From Planktomarina sp. (GTDB taxonomy: Bacteria > Pseudomonadota > Alphaproteobacteria > Rhodobacterales > Rhodobacteraceae): DNA of 64,000 nucleotides. How positions within the stretch are numbered: position 1 is the first letter of the stretch; every line of letters starts with the position of its first letter. The notes under the pieces are model-generated. The model was not told the origin of the DNA. It was given only the letters and a program-made list of their open reading frames with translations, and did not search any database. The position numbers were made by a program, and so were the translations under genes. Where the stretch lies: assembly GCA_022425445.1 (NCBI GenBank), contig JAKMFM010000168.1, positions 5,585 to 69,584 on the forward strand, given 5' to 3'. Below are positions 8,471 to 17,743 of this stretch, one piece after another.

Positions 8471-10597
8471 ATGACAGATAAGACATCTTGGAGCGAAGTT
8501 GCTGGCAAGGAGCTGCGCGGTAAGCCATTGGAATCTTTGACTTGGGATACGCTTGAGGGCATCAAGGTTCAGCCGCTTTATACGGCTGAGGACGTGAAAG
8601 ACTTGCCGCATATGGGCAACGTGCCGGGACAAGAACCCTACATGCGGGGTGTCAAAGCCACCATGTATGCGGGCCGGCCGTGGACCATTCGGCAATATGC
8701 CGGATTTTCCACCGCTGAGGAGTCCAATGCCTTTTATCGCCAAGGGCTCGCGGCCGGGCAGCAGGGGGTTTCGGTGGCCTTCGATTTGGCCACGCATCGC
8801 GGCTATGACAGCGATCATCCACGCGTTGTCGGCGATGTGGGCAAAGCTGGGGTGGCGATTGACAGTGTAGAGGATATGAAAATCCTCTTTGATGGCATTC
8901 CATTGGATAAGATTTCCGTCTCCATGACTATGAATGGCGCCGTGATCCCGGTTTTGGCGTCCTTCATTGTGGCGGGTGAAGAGCAAGGCGTCAGCCGCGC
9001 GGCTCTCTCAGGCACCATCCAAAACGACATTCTGAAAGAGTTCATGGTGCGCAACACCTATATTTACCCACCCGAGGCCTCCATGCGAATTGTGGCCGAT
9101 ATTATCGAATTTACCGCCCGTGATATGCCGAAGTTCAACTCGATTTCGATCAGCGGTTACCACATGCAAGAGGCTGGAGCGAATTTGGTGCAGGAGTTGG
9201 CATATACCATTGCAGATGGGCGCGAATATGTGCGCGCGGCCATAGCGCGGGGGATGGATGTGGATGCCTTTGCCGGGCGGCTGTCGTTTTTCTTTGCCAT
9301 CGGTATGAATTTCTTCATGGAAGCGGCGAAATTGCGCGCCGCCAGGGTGCTATGGCATCGGGTCATGGCGGAATTTGAACCGAAAAATGCCAAATCCAGT
9401 ATGCTGCGGACCCATTGCCAAACCTCTGGTGTGAGTCTGCAAGAGCAGGATCCCTATAACAACATCGTGCGCACTGCTTTTGAAGCGATGTCCGCGGTCT
9501 TGGGTGGCACGCAATCGCTCCATACCAATAGTTTTGATGAGGCCATTGCCCTGCCCACTGAAACCTCGGCGCGCATTGCCCGCAACACTCAGCTCATTTT
9601 GCAAGAGGAGACGGGGGTGACCAATGTAGTTGATCCGCTGGCTGGGTCTTACTATGTGGAAAAACTCACTGCGGATCTTATTGATGAGGCCTGGGCGCTG
9701 ATCGAAGAGGTTGAGGAAATGGGCGGCATGACCAAAGCCGTTGCAAGCGGCCTGCCCAAGCTCAAAATTGAAGAAACTGCGGCGCGGCGCCAGGCAATGA
9801 TTGACCGCGGCCAAGAGGTGATTGTTGGGGTCAATAAATATACTTCTGACAAACAACCGGACATCGAAGTGCGCGACATCGATAACAATCAGGTGCGTGA
9901 CGCACAGGTCGCGAAACTGCAATCCATTCGCGCCAACCGAGATCGAGCGGCCTGTGATGCGGCTCTTCTCGAGCTTGGACGGCGCTGCGTTGAAGGGGGC
10001 AATCTATTAGAAGCGGCCGTTGAAGCGGCGCGCTATCGGGCGACGGTGGGGGAAATTTCATTGGCGATGGAGGGCACCTTTGGCCGACATCGCGCGGAGG
10101 TGAAGACATTGGCTGGCGTATATGGATCCGCCTATGAGGGCGATGAAAGTTTTGAGAAAATTCAGAAATCTGTCGAGGAGTTCGCCGCAGAAGAGGGGCG
10201 TAGGCCCCGGATGCTTGTGGTGAAAATGGGACAAGATGGTCACGACCGTGGCGCCAAAGTGATTGCCACGGCCTTTGCCGACATTGGCTTTGATGTGGAC
10301 GTTGGGCCTTTGTTTCAAACCCCAGAGGAGGCGGCGCAGGACGCGGTCGACAATGACGTGCATGTGGTCGGTATTTCCAGCCAAGCTGCGGGCCACAAGA
10401 CCTTAGCGCCGAAACTGGTCGAGGCATTGAAGGCCGCAGATGCGCAGGAAATTATCGTGGTCTGCGGTGGTGTTATTCCTCAGCAAGACTATGACTACCT
10501 CAAAGCCTCCGGCGTTGCAGCGATCTTTGGTCCAGGCACAAACATCCCGGATGCGGCACAGAATGTTTTGGATTTGATCCGAAAGGCGCGTCTCTGA
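8471..10597 (+). CDS. scpA: Methylmalonyl-CoA mutase (adenosylcobalamin-dependent)
   Basis: Rearranges (R)-methylmalonyl-CoA to succinyl-CoA with coenzyme B12 and completes propionyl-CoA entry to the TCA cycle. The product has 708 residues. The N-terminal part carries the substrate TIM barrel ([18 protein letters not shown]). The C-terminal part carries the B12-binding Rossmann domain with the DxHxxG motif as [11 protein letters not shown]591 is the lower axial ligand. The single-chain length with a complete B12 domain fits the large subunit type able to work without a separate MutA. The ATG at 8471 has AAGGAG eight bases before it. No chaperone (MeaB) or epimerase is evident next door. Confidence 0.96.
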   Translation: MTDKTSWSEVAGKELRGKPLESLTWDTLEGIKVQPLYTAEDVKDLPHMGNVPGQEPYMRGVKATMYAGRPWTIRQYAGFSTAEESNAFYRQGLAAGQQGVSVAFDLATHRGYDSDHPRVVGDVGKAGVAIDSVEDMKILFDGIPLDKISVSMTMNGAVIPVLASFIVAGEEQGVSRAALSGTIQNDILKEFMVRNTYIYPPEASMRIVADIIEFTARDMPKFNSISISGYHMQEAGANLVQELAYTIADGREYVRAAIARGMDVDAFAGRLSFFFAIGMNFFMEAAKLRAARVLWHRVMAEFEPKNAKSSMLRTHCQTSGVSLQEQDPYNNIVRTAFEAMSAVLGGTQSLHTNSFDEAIALPTETSARIARNTQLILQEETGVTNVVDPLAGSYYVEKLTADLIDEAWALIEEVEEMGGMTKAVASGLPKLKIEETAARRQAMIDRGQEVIVGVNKYTSDKQPDIEVRDIDNNQVRDAQVAKLQSIRANRDRAACDAALLELGRRCVEGGNLLEAAVEAARYRATVGEISLAMEGTFGRHRAEVKTLAGVYGSAYEGDESFEKIQKSVEEFAAEEGRRPRMLVVKMGQDGHDRGAKVIATAFADIGFDVDVGPLFQTPEEAAQDAVDNDVHVVGISSQAAGHKTLAPKLVEALKAADAQEIIVVCGGVIPQQDYDYLKASGVAAIFGPGTNIPDAAQNVLDLIRKARL

Positions 10598-10616
10598 AGC
10601 GTCAGAGGGGGATGGC

Positions 10617-11231
10617 ATGTTAAGGTTGGATCACATCGCCGTGGCGGGCGAAACCCGGCAAGCGGCAACAGAACATATTCAAAATTGCTTGCAGGTTGCT
10701 CCGCTTGCCGCTGGTAAGCACGCTCATTTTTCAACGCATAACCATCTTTGGGGCATGGGCGAGGCCTGCTATTTGGAATCCATTGCGATTGATCCGGAGG
10801 CACCCCCTTTGCCTTATCCGCGTTGGTTTGGTTTGGACCGGTTTTCTGGCCCGCCGCGCATTGCCAGTTGGATTTTGGCGACCGACAATATTGAAGAAAG
10901 TCTCGCGCGGCTTCGCCCAGAGTTTGGAACGCGCGTGCGGCTCGAGCGTGGGGCCTACACATGGGATATTTCCGTCTCAGAGACGGGAGACTTGCCATTT
11001 GGTGGCTATGGGCCGGCGTTGATTGAGTGGCAACCGCCAGCGCATCCTTGCCAGAATTTGCCCGATAGCGGCTGCCGCCTGATCTCTTTGCACGTTCAAC
11101 ACCCGCAAGCTCCTCAAATGCAGGCACTGTTGTCAGACCTTATCCGCGATGAACGGATTTGCTTTTCAACCGGACCTGCGCAAATTTCCGCTGAGATTCA
11201 AACGGATCAGGGTGTCGTGACGCTCAAATAA
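10617..11231 (+). CDS. VOC-superfamily (glyoxalase-like) protein downstream of the mutase gene
   Basis: Protein of 204 residues, 19 bases after scpA with a GAGGGGG ribosome site at 10603, so probably co-transcribed. It opens with RLDHIAVAGET, the first beta strand of vicinal-oxygen-chelate folds. It continues with a region rich in aromatic residues (CYLESIAIDP, YPRWFGLDRF) resembling the Glyoxalase_3 family. Methylmalonyl-CoA epimerase is also a VOC enzyme but is normally about 135-150 residues with a different spacing. Position next to the mutase makes epimerase-like activity tempting, yet the sequence does not show it. Predicted cytoplasmic. Confidence 0.7.
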   Translation: MLRLDHIAVAGETRQAATEHIQNCLQVAPLAAGKHAHFSTHNHLWGMGEACYLESIAIDPEAPPLPYPRWFGLDRFSGPPRIASWILATDNIEESLARLRPEFGTRVRLERGAYTWDISVSETGDLPFGGYGPALIEWQPPAHPCQNLPDSGCRLISLHVQHPQAPQMQALLSDLIRDERICFSTGPAQISAEIQTDQGVVTLK

Positions 11232-11278
11232 GGGCTTTGCCCTTTCGTCTCCTGCGCGGAGAGCCTAAGATAGCACTC

Positions 11279-11959
11279 ATGTCTATTTGGACCCGTATCA
11301 CCGCTGCACTTGCCGCCCTTGCAAAGGGTGAAGGGCTTTCAGCAGTTTTTGAGAAGCTCCGCAGCCCGCCGGAAAAATCCGTCGGGTTTACAATTGCTGT
11401 CATCGCGTTGAGCGCAAAGATGGCCAAAGCCGATGGCAGTGTAACCCGTGCGGAGGTCTTGGCGTTTCGGGAGGTTTTTTATATTCCCACCGCAGAAGAG
11501 AACAGTGCGGCCAAAGTTTTCAACCTCGCGCGCCAGGATGTGGCTGGGTTTGAAACCTATGCTCGGCAAATCAAGTCTATGTTCGGCACAAGAATGGATA
11601 TCCTGGAAGACTTGCTCGAGGGTCTGTTTCACATTGCAACAGCAGATGGATCATATCATGCGCAAGAGGATGCATTCTTGAGCCGCGTTGCCGATATTTT
11701 TGGTCTGTCCGCTCGGTGCTTTCGCGTCATCAAGGCCCGTTACGTCAAGGGGGCGGCTGCAGACCCGTTCGATGTTTTGGGCGTCTCGCCTGAAGCGAGC
11801 TTTGAAGACATACGTTTGGCATGGCGGGCATTGGTGAAAAAGAATCATCCCGACCAGCTGGTTGCTCGCGGGGTTCCGCGCGAAGCCATAAAATTGGCTG
11901 AAGCACGTTTGGTGGCGATCAATAATGCCTGGGAAGAGCTGGCAAAGGTTCAGGCCTAG
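11279..11959 (+). CDS. djlA: DjlA-like co-chaperone (TerB domain plus C-terminal J domain)
   Basis: Predicted 226-residue protein. A TerB-like all-helical domain spans about residues 35-150 (AKMAKADGSVTRAEVLAF and IATADGSYHAQEDAFL repeat the acidic TerB pattern). The C-terminal J domain starts with DPFDVLGVSPEAS and carries the HPD tripeptide in KKNHPDQL, needed to stimulate DnaK ATPase. Classical DjlA has an N-terminal membrane segment; here the N-terminus has only a weakly hydrophobic stretch, so a soluble form is possible. I start at the ATG at 11279; the open frame runs 14 codons further upstream. It stands alone, convergent with ppx. Confidence 0.85.
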   Translation: MSIWTRITAALAALAKGEGLSAVFEKLRSPPEKSVGFTIAVIALSAKMAKADGSVTRAEVLAFREVFYIPTAEENSAAKVFNLARQDVAGFETYARQIKSMFGTRMDILEDLLEGLFHIATADGSYHAQEDAFLSRVADIFGLSARCFRVIKARYVKGAAADPFDVLGVSPEASFEDIRLAWRALVKKNHPDQLVARGVPREAIKLAEARLVAINNAWEELAKVQA

Positions 11960-12015
11960 GCAAGGCAAAAACTTGGGCTAAAGATATGCGCCCAAAGCTC
12001 TTCGCAAGTGGCATT

Positions 12016-13560
12016 TTAAGTCAATCGCATATCGGTGCGTAGCTTTGCATTCAGCGAGGAGGCCAAAGATCGGAGCCGGGCTTCGGCCACTTCGCCAAAC
12101 AGAGGCGAGGCCTCTGCTGTGAGCGTGAGCGACAATGTTTTTGTCTTTGCAGACCAGTCGAGCTGGGCGGTTTCATCGTCTGGATCGGCCCAGAGCATCG
12201 CGCCGAGGCGCATGGCCTTGCCTAAGATTTCCGCCTGTTTTTGGCCAGCTTTGTCCAGCAGAGTTAAAAGCTCTTCAAAGCGGGTACCTTCGCGGCTGTT
12301 TCGATAGCGATGCAGCAATGCCAAGCCCAGAAAGATCCGCTCTTCATGGCTCAGCCCGCCCAAATTGGCACGGGTGGCATATTCAAAGCAAACCTCTGCA
12401 CGGAAATCAGGATGGGCGCGCCAGCTCACATCATGGAGCAAACAAGCGGCCCGCACCAGCCGAGCGCGACGATCAGGGAGCTTGGAAAAGAGTGGTGAGA
12501 TGAATTTGTGCAATCGCATTCCGAAGCCCGGCAGCCGTGCATCTTTACGCTCGGCGAAATGGCAGCTCTCAATCAAAGGGTCGCGGTCGCGCATCGCTTG
12601 CGGCATTTGTTCATAAAGAAGCCCTTCCCTAATCCCATAGCTTGATATAGCGATGTCATGCGGCGTAAACCGTTTGAGCAGGCCTTTGAGTATCTCTGCG
12701 GCGATTGGCACAAGTGCCAATCGACTCTGTGATATGCTGATGGTCTGACGCAGTGTTTCGAGATCACAAGTGTGGATATAGCGCACAGTGGCTTTCACAT
12801 CACGGGGGGTCATTTGATATTCGTGCATTACGTGCAGCGGGTATCCGCGCCGATGCATATCAATGCGCGCGAAGGCTCGCCAAGATCCCCCAACCAAAAA
12901 GAGCCTATCAGATTGCGGTCCCATTTGCGCGCGCAAGTGATCCAATGTTTTGGCGATCACAGCTTTACGTCCCTTTTTGCCGCCTTGAACATTGATCAGC
13001 TTCAATGGTCCCAGAGGAGAGGTTACGCTTTGGCCCACTTGCCCATTGGCAATCTCTGCCAATTCCATTGAACCACCGCCGATATCGCAGACGAGGCCGT
13101 AAGATCCTGGCCAGCCAAGTAAGACGCCTTGCGCCGCCAGTCGGGCTTCTTCCGGGCCATCGATAACGTGGATTTTTAGCCCCGTTTCGCTTTGGACCTG
13201 CGCGATGAACTCAGCACCATCACTGGCCTCACGCACGGCGGCTGTGGCGACAGCGGTGAGCGTGGGTAGGCCGATGCCTTTGGCAATGGTGCAAAACCGT
13301 CGCAAAGCGGAGAGGGCGCGCAAACGCCCATCAGGATTGAGTTTGCCAGTTTCGGCCAAGCCTGCACCAAGTGCGCACATAACTTTTTCATTGAAAAAAT
13401 AGGCTGGGGAGCGTGCGGCGCCGTCAAACACAACCAAGCGTACTGAGTTTGAGCCGATATCAACCACCCCGACGCGTGACAGATCGCGGGTCTTGGGATT
13501 ATCAAACAAAGGCCGCTCAAACGGTTCCCATTTTTCAGAGGATTTTACCAAGTCGTCCAT
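12016..13560 (-). CDS. ppx: Exopolyphosphatase / pppGpp phosphohydrolase family
   Basis: Releases orthophosphate from polyphosphate ends or hydrolyses pppGpp; cytoplasmic. The product has 514 residues, matching full-length Ppx. The ASKHA fold signatures are visible: VVDIGSNSVRLVVF (phosphate 1 loop) and CDIGGGSMEL (phosphate 2). The C-terminal half has an HD-like helical domain (AACLLHDVSWRAHPD) typical of long Ppx/GppA. The ATG at 13560 has GGAG upstream; a TTG at 13584 is possible. It lies about 70 bases downstream of ppk1 in the same direction, so the polyphosphate-making and -degrading enzymes are probably on one message. Confidence 0.92.
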   Translation of the reverse strand: MDDLVKSSEKWEPFERPLFDNPKTRDLSRVGVVDIGSNSVRLVVFDGAARSPAYFFNEKVMCALGAGLAETGKLNPDGRLRALSALRRFCTIAKGIGLPTLTAVATAAVREASDGAEFIAQVQSETGLKIHVIDGPEEARLAAQGVLLGWPGSYGLVCDIGGGSMELAEIANGQVGQSVTSPLGPLKLINVQGGKKGRKAVIAKTLDHLRAQMGPQSDRLFLVGGSWRAFARIDMHRRGYPLHVMHEYQMTPRDVKATVRYIHTCDLETLRQTISISQSRLALVPIAAEILKGLLKRFTPHDIAISSYGIREGLLYEQMPQAMRDRDPLIESCHFAERKDARLPGFGMRLHKFISPLFSKLPDRRARLVRAACLLHDVSWRAHPDFRAEVCFEYATRANLGGLSHEERIFLGLALLHRYRNSREGTRFEELLTLLDKAGQKQAEILGKAMRLGAMLWADPDDETAQLDWSAKTKTLSLTLTAEASPLFGEVAEARLRSLASSLNAKLRTDMRLT

Positions 13561-13633
13561 CTGGGCTCCCGCGGGTTTGCGCAATTGTCTGCAAATTCAG
13601 CCTAGGCGATTCGACCGAGACTTCAAAGAGCAG

Positions 13634-15802
13634 TTAGGAATCATCGGCATGGGTGAGCTGGGGCACATCTTGGGCTCCTGCACTGCCGCGTCCCGAGAGC
13701 GAAGGGTTCTCCATGAAAAACCGGTGGCAATTAAAGGCGAAGCTGCCCTCGGGCCAAGTGGCTCTTTCATAGCGACCATTAGGCTGCATCACCCAAGACT
13801 GGGCGACATCGGCCAGATTGGCCGCCATGATCTGACTAACAATCTGCGCCTTGACGGTTTCATTGTGAATTTCAACCAATGTTTCGACCCGGCGGTGTAA
13901 ATTGCGGTCCATCCAATCGGCAGATGAGATGTAAACGCGCGCCTTGGGGCTGTTCAGGTCATGACCATTGGCAAAACAAACGATGCGGGAATGCTCCAAG
14001 AACCGCCCAATCACTGATTTCACGCGAATATTTTCAGAAAGCCCACTCACCCCAGGTCGCAAGCCACAAATCCCACGAATGACAAGGCTGATTTTCACCC
14101 CAGCCTGTCCAGCAGCATAGAGTGCATCAATCACATCTGCATCAATCAGGGAGTTTAACTTTACCCAAATGGCCGCAGGCTTGCCAGCCTTGGCATGTTC
14201 GGCCTCAGCGGCGATGCCTTTCAGAAGTGTGGTTTTCAAAGTCAGCGGCGAAATGGAGATATTTTCAAGTGTTTCGGGCTGAGCGTATCCTGACAGATAG
14301 TTGAACATTTTTGTGGCATCTCGCCCCAAAGCCGCGTCGCAGGTGAACAGGCTTACATCTGTATAAATACGTGCGGTAATTGGATGATAATTTCCGGTGC
14401 CGTAATGGGTATATGTGACCAAGCGATCGCCCTCTCGCCGCACGATGGTGCTGATTTTCGCATGGGTCTTAAGGTTCATAAAGCCATAGACTACATGGGC
14501 TCCGGCGCGCTCTAAACGGCGGGATTGCCGAATATTGGCCGCCTCATCAAAGCGGGCTTTCAGCTCGACCAATGCGGTCACAGATTTGCCATCTTCGGCC
14601 GCTTCGCACAAAGCCTCAACAATGGGCGAACGTTTTGAGGTGCGGTAAAGTGTTTGCTTGATAGCCAAAACGTTGGGGTCTCGCGCGGCTTGTTGCAACA
14701 AGCGCACGACCATATCAAATGTCTCATAGGGGTGTTGCAGCAGCATATCTTTGTTGCGAATTGCGGCAAACATATCGCCGTCATGATCGGTGACTCGCTC
14801 AGGCACGCGCGGTGTGAAATTCGGCCAGAGGAGGTTGGGTCGATCTTCTATGACCAATTCTTTCAGATCCGGCAGGCCCAACATGCCATCTACTTCTATC
14901 ACCTCGGTATTGGTGACGGAAAACTCGACCATTATGTCATTGCGCAAGGCTTTGGGAGCATTTTTGCTGATTTTCAGGCGAATGACTTCGCCACGCCGCC
15001 TGCGTTTGAGCGCAACTTCAAATTCGCGCACCAAATCTTCGGCCTCGTCTTCGACTTCCAAATCGCTATCTCGCAGGACGGAGAAACTGCAATGGCCTTT
15101 GAGCTCATAGCCCGGAAACAGCTGTTCCAAATGCATCAGGATCAACTCTTCGAGTGGAAGATATCGATAACCTTGGCCGGGCAGCACGACAAAGCGGTTA
15201 ATTTGTTGCGGTATGGGCACCAAGGCCCGCAGGCTGCGCTTGTCTGTCTTGCGCTCGAGCTGAAGCGCAAGGGCAAAGCCAGCATTAGGGATGAACGGAA
15301 AAGGATGGGCCGGATCAATCGCCAGCGGCGAGACTACGGGGAAGACATTGGATAGGAAGTATTGCAAAAGATAGGCGTGATCTTCTTTCGCCTCTGCAGC
15401 GGTCAAAATACGAATATCCTGCGCCGCCATTTCTGTGCGCAGGTTCGTAAGAACCGATTGTTGTTTACGCATCAGGTCACGCGCCTCGCTGTCGATGAGC
15501 TCCAATTGCTCGGGGATACTGCGCCCATCAATGCCCGGCGTGATGCTGCCCGCGCGCGCCAATTCGCGTAGACCGGCGACACGCACAGAGTAAAATTCGT
15601 CCAAATTGGTAGCGGAAATTGACAAAAAGCGCAGGCGCTCGAGCAAAGGCACATTGAGGTTATCCACCTCTTCAATAACCCGCCAATTAAACGCCAGCCA
15701 TGACAGCTCGCGGTTCAAAAACCGCTCTGGGCCGGTGATATCCAGCCCGCAACTTTGCGCGGTAGGGAAATCACTGTGTAGAAAGTCGGCGGGGTGCGTC
15801 AT
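13634..15802 (-). CDS. ppk1: Polyphosphate kinase 1
   Basis: Reversible polymerisation of the gamma-phosphate of ATP into polyphosphate, usually at the inner membrane. The product has 722 residues. The N-terminal domain opens with RFLNRELSWLAFNWRV, a PPK1 hallmark. The autophosphorylated histidine lies in LKTHAKIST, and the second catalytic histidine in LEHSRIVCF. Both PLD-like halves are intact. The stop is TAA at 13634. Upstream is hdaA with a 22-base gap and downstream is ppx, all leftward. This order recurs in Rhodobacterales as far as I recall. Confidence 0.96.
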   Translation of the reverse strand: MTHPADFLHSDFPTAQSCGLDITGPERFLNRELSWLAFNWRVIEEVDNLNVPLLERLRFLSISATNLDEFYSVRVAGLRELARAGSITPGIDGRSIPEQLELIDSEARDLMRKQQSVLTNLRTEMAAQDIRILTAAEAKEDHAYLLQYFLSNVFPVVSPLAIDPAHPFPFIPNAGFALALQLERKTDKRSLRALVPIPQQINRFVVLPGQGYRYLPLEELILMHLEQLFPGYELKGHCSFSVLRDSDLEVEDEAEDLVREFEVALKRRRRGEVIRLKISKNAPKALRNDIMVEFSVTNTEVIEVDGMLGLPDLKELVIEDRPNLLWPNFTPRVPERVTDHDGDMFAAIRNKDMLLQHPYETFDMVVRLLQQAARDPNVLAIKQTLYRTSKRSPIVEALCEAAEDGKSVTALVELKARFDEAANIRQSRRLERAGAHVVYGFMNLKTHAKISTIVRREGDRLVTYTHYGTGNYHPITARIYTDVSLFTCDAALGRDATKMFNYLSGYAQPETLENISISPLTLKTTLLKGIAAEAEHAKAGKPAAIWVKLNSLIDADVIDALYAAGQAGVKISLVIRGICGLRPGVSGLSENIRVKSVIGRFLEHSRIVCFANGHDLNSPKARVYISSADWMDRNLHRRVETLVEIHNETVKAQIVSQIMAANLADVAQSWVMQPNGRYERATWPEGSFAFNCHRFFMENPSLSGRGSAGAQDVPQLTHADDS

Positions 15803-15824
15803 GGGTTATCCTATATCCAACGCG

Positions 15825-16520
15825 TTAATTTATACCTCTTGAGCGCAAATTGTAAGGGGGCGCGCCCTTGGCCATCACCGTTGCGGCCATAGCGCGGGTG
15901 ATTGGGCGCTTGGTGGACATGTTCTGACGGTCCAATTCAGCGACAATATCACTGGCTGCATCGAAACTGCGGTCCATGTGTTTCAAGATATAAGCCAAGA
16001 CAGCGGGCGTCGGGGAGAGCTGGCGATCCATAAAGGATTTAAGCAAGACGGCATGCAGTAAGGCGTCATCCGGGCGATCTATTTTGGCGCAATTCGTGCC
16101 TTCCAGCCGACTGAGCAGATCCGCCAGCTGGAACCCGGCTTGTCGCATGGCGATACTGGAGGCCATAAGCAACAGCCCGCCGCTGGATTGGAGCTGATTA
16201 TGCAGATGAAACAGACGGGTTTCAGCTGGCAAAATGCCTGCCACCTGCTCTAAGTTGTCTACCACAACCCGCGCCCCGGTCTCTGGCGGCACAAATTCCC
16301 GCAAAGGGTCAATTTTTTGGGCGTTCTGCTCGGTGGCCCAAATCTCTAAAAGATGCGTTTTGCCGCAGGCTTTGGGGCCCAAAAGGATCAACTTGCCTTG
16401 TGGCCAAATGGCGGTGTTCTCCAGCTGCGCCACCGCCTGTTGATTGGCTTCAGAGACGAAAAACGCATCGCGTTCTCGAGCCACTTTAATTGGAAGTCTG
16501 AAGCTTAGTTGCTCACTCAT
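15825..16520 (-). CDS. hdaA: DnaA-related replication regulator HdaA
   Basis: Hda-type AAA+ protein that stimulates hydrolysis of DnaA-bound ATP together with the sliding clamp and so limits re-initiation. The product has 231 residues, short like Hda. The extreme N-terminus EQLSFRLP resembles the clamp-binding QLxLPL peptide. A P-loop is present at residues 48-55 (GPKACGKT), and a Walker-B-like VVVDNLEQV follows. There is no C-terminal DnaA-box-binding domain IV, which separates it from DnaA. It overlaps the upstream permease gene by 8 bases and precedes ppk1. Confidence 0.88.
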   Translation of the reverse strand: MSEQLSFRLPIKVARERDAFFVSEANQQAVAQLENTAIWPQGKLILLGPKACGKTHLLEIWATEQNAQKIDPLREFVPPETGARVVVDNLEQVAGILPAETRLFHLHNQLQSSGGLLLMASSIAMRQAGFQLADLLSRLEGTNCAKIDRPDDALLHAVLLKSFMDRQLSPTPAVLAYILKHMDRSFDAASDIVAELDRQNMSTKRPITRAMAATVMAKGAPPYNLRSRGIN

Positions 16521-17586
16521 CTTTGGGTTCCGAGTGGCTCAATCCACGGTACAATAGCCCTGCTTTATACTGTTGGATCAAAAACCGCGCGACCACGCCG
16601 ATCATAGCGGCCACTGGCACGGCGACCAACATGCCGACGAAACCAAATAGGCTGCCGAAAACGGAAAGGGCGAAAATCAGCCAGACCGGATGCAACCCTA
16701 CGGAATTGCCGACAAGTTTCGGCGTCAACACGTTACCTTCCAAAATCTGCCCGAGCATGAAAATAATGCCAATCACCCCAATTGACATCCAATCACCCCA
16801 GAATTGGAACAGCGCCAAACCCAGCGCCAGTCCACCGCCCACCAAGGCGCCAACATAGGGAATAAAGGAGATCAAACCCGCCACAAATCCGACGACAATG
16901 CCATAGTTTAGCCCGGCGAGCATTAACGCAAGCCCGTAGTAAAGCCCTTGAATAAAGCAGACCGTTCCTTGTCCGCGGATGAAAGAGGCGAGGGTGGCGT
17001 CTATCTCGTGGCCCAGATTGCGCACATTTTCGAGGTGGTCGCGCGGGATCAATTCATCAATTTGTGCCACCAAATTATCCCAATCGAGCAATAAATAGAA
17101 GGCCACAACGGGAACAACCACGATCAACACCACAATATTGACGATAGAATTGAGTGAGGCGGCCAGACCATTGACCAAAGCGCCACCGCGCGCCTGAATG
17201 GTCTCGCCGAGCCCAGTTAGAGATTGCCGAATTGTGCTGTTGTCATCGAGAAGATCCGGGAAGCGGGTGGTCAGAAATGTCCAGAGGTCAGCGGCGATCT
17301 GAGGCGCTGTGTTAAACAACGAAATTGCTTGCTGCACGAGCAAAGGCACGATCAGCAGCACAGCTAAGACAAAAACAAAAATAGCCCCTAGGGTAATAAC
17401 GCTTGTGGCGAGTAGGCGCGACATCCCCCAACGCTCCATCTGATCGGCAATCGGGTCGAGCAGGTAGGCTATGGCCCCACCCAAAATGAAGGGCAGCAAC
17501 GTGACGTCCAAAAGCCAAAGCACCAGGCCCAAAACGACGGCAGCAACGCCCCAATAGCGTAGTTGTAAAGACACCGGTAAGGCCAT
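16513..17586 (-). CDS. AI-2E / PerM-family membrane protein
   Basis: Integral inner-membrane protein of 357 residues with about seven or eight hydrophobic segments. It opens with a paired hydrophobic hairpin (VAAVVLGLVLWLLDVTLLPF) and has the family's PFILGGAIAYLLDPI and FIPYVGALVGG signatures. Members have been linked to autoinducer-2 export or sodium/proton exchange; the substrate cannot be read from sequence. The ATG at 17586 has a strong AAAGGAG site; the open frame extends to 17700 without homology. Its 3' end overlaps hdaA by 8 bases, making it the first gene of the perM-hdaA-ppk1-ppx cluster. It diverges from proS. Confidence 0.85.
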   Translation of the reverse strand: MALPVSLQLRYWGVAAVVLGLVLWLLDVTLLPFILGGAIAYLLDPIADQMERWGMSRLLATSVITLGAIFVFVLAVLLIVPLLVQQAISLFNTAPQIAADLWTFLTTRFPDLLDDNSTIRQSLTGLGETIQARGGALVNGLAASLNSIVNIVVLIVVVPVVAFYLLLDWDNLVAQIDELIPRDHLENVRNLGHEIDATLASFIRGQGTVCFIQGLYYGLALMLAGLNYGIVVGFVAGLISFIPYVGALVGGGLALGLALFQFWGDWMSIGVIGIIFMLGQILEGNVLTPKLVGNSVGLHPVWLIFALSVFGSLFGFVGMLVAVPVAAMIGVVARFLIQQYKAGLLYRGLSHSEPKDE

Positions 17587-17743
17587 GGTCAAACTCCTTT
17601 TGCTATTCAATTTGCGTATTGTACCCCAGCTTGCAAGAGGGGGAATGGAAATATAGTGACCGATGACGCAGTTTCGACCGCTTTCGCTTGTGACACTCAC
17701 GGGGGAGCATTAAACTGATCTGTGAAATCAATTGGAGTGTTCG

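Noticed and set aside
9350..9922. 190-codon open frame antisense to the mutase gene
   Set aside because: Opposite the conserved mutase barrel, with no ribosome site or motif; shadow of biased third positions.
14654..15355. 233-codon frame antisense to ppk1
   Set aside because: No domain pattern and entirely within a strong gene; long antisense frames are expected at this GC content.
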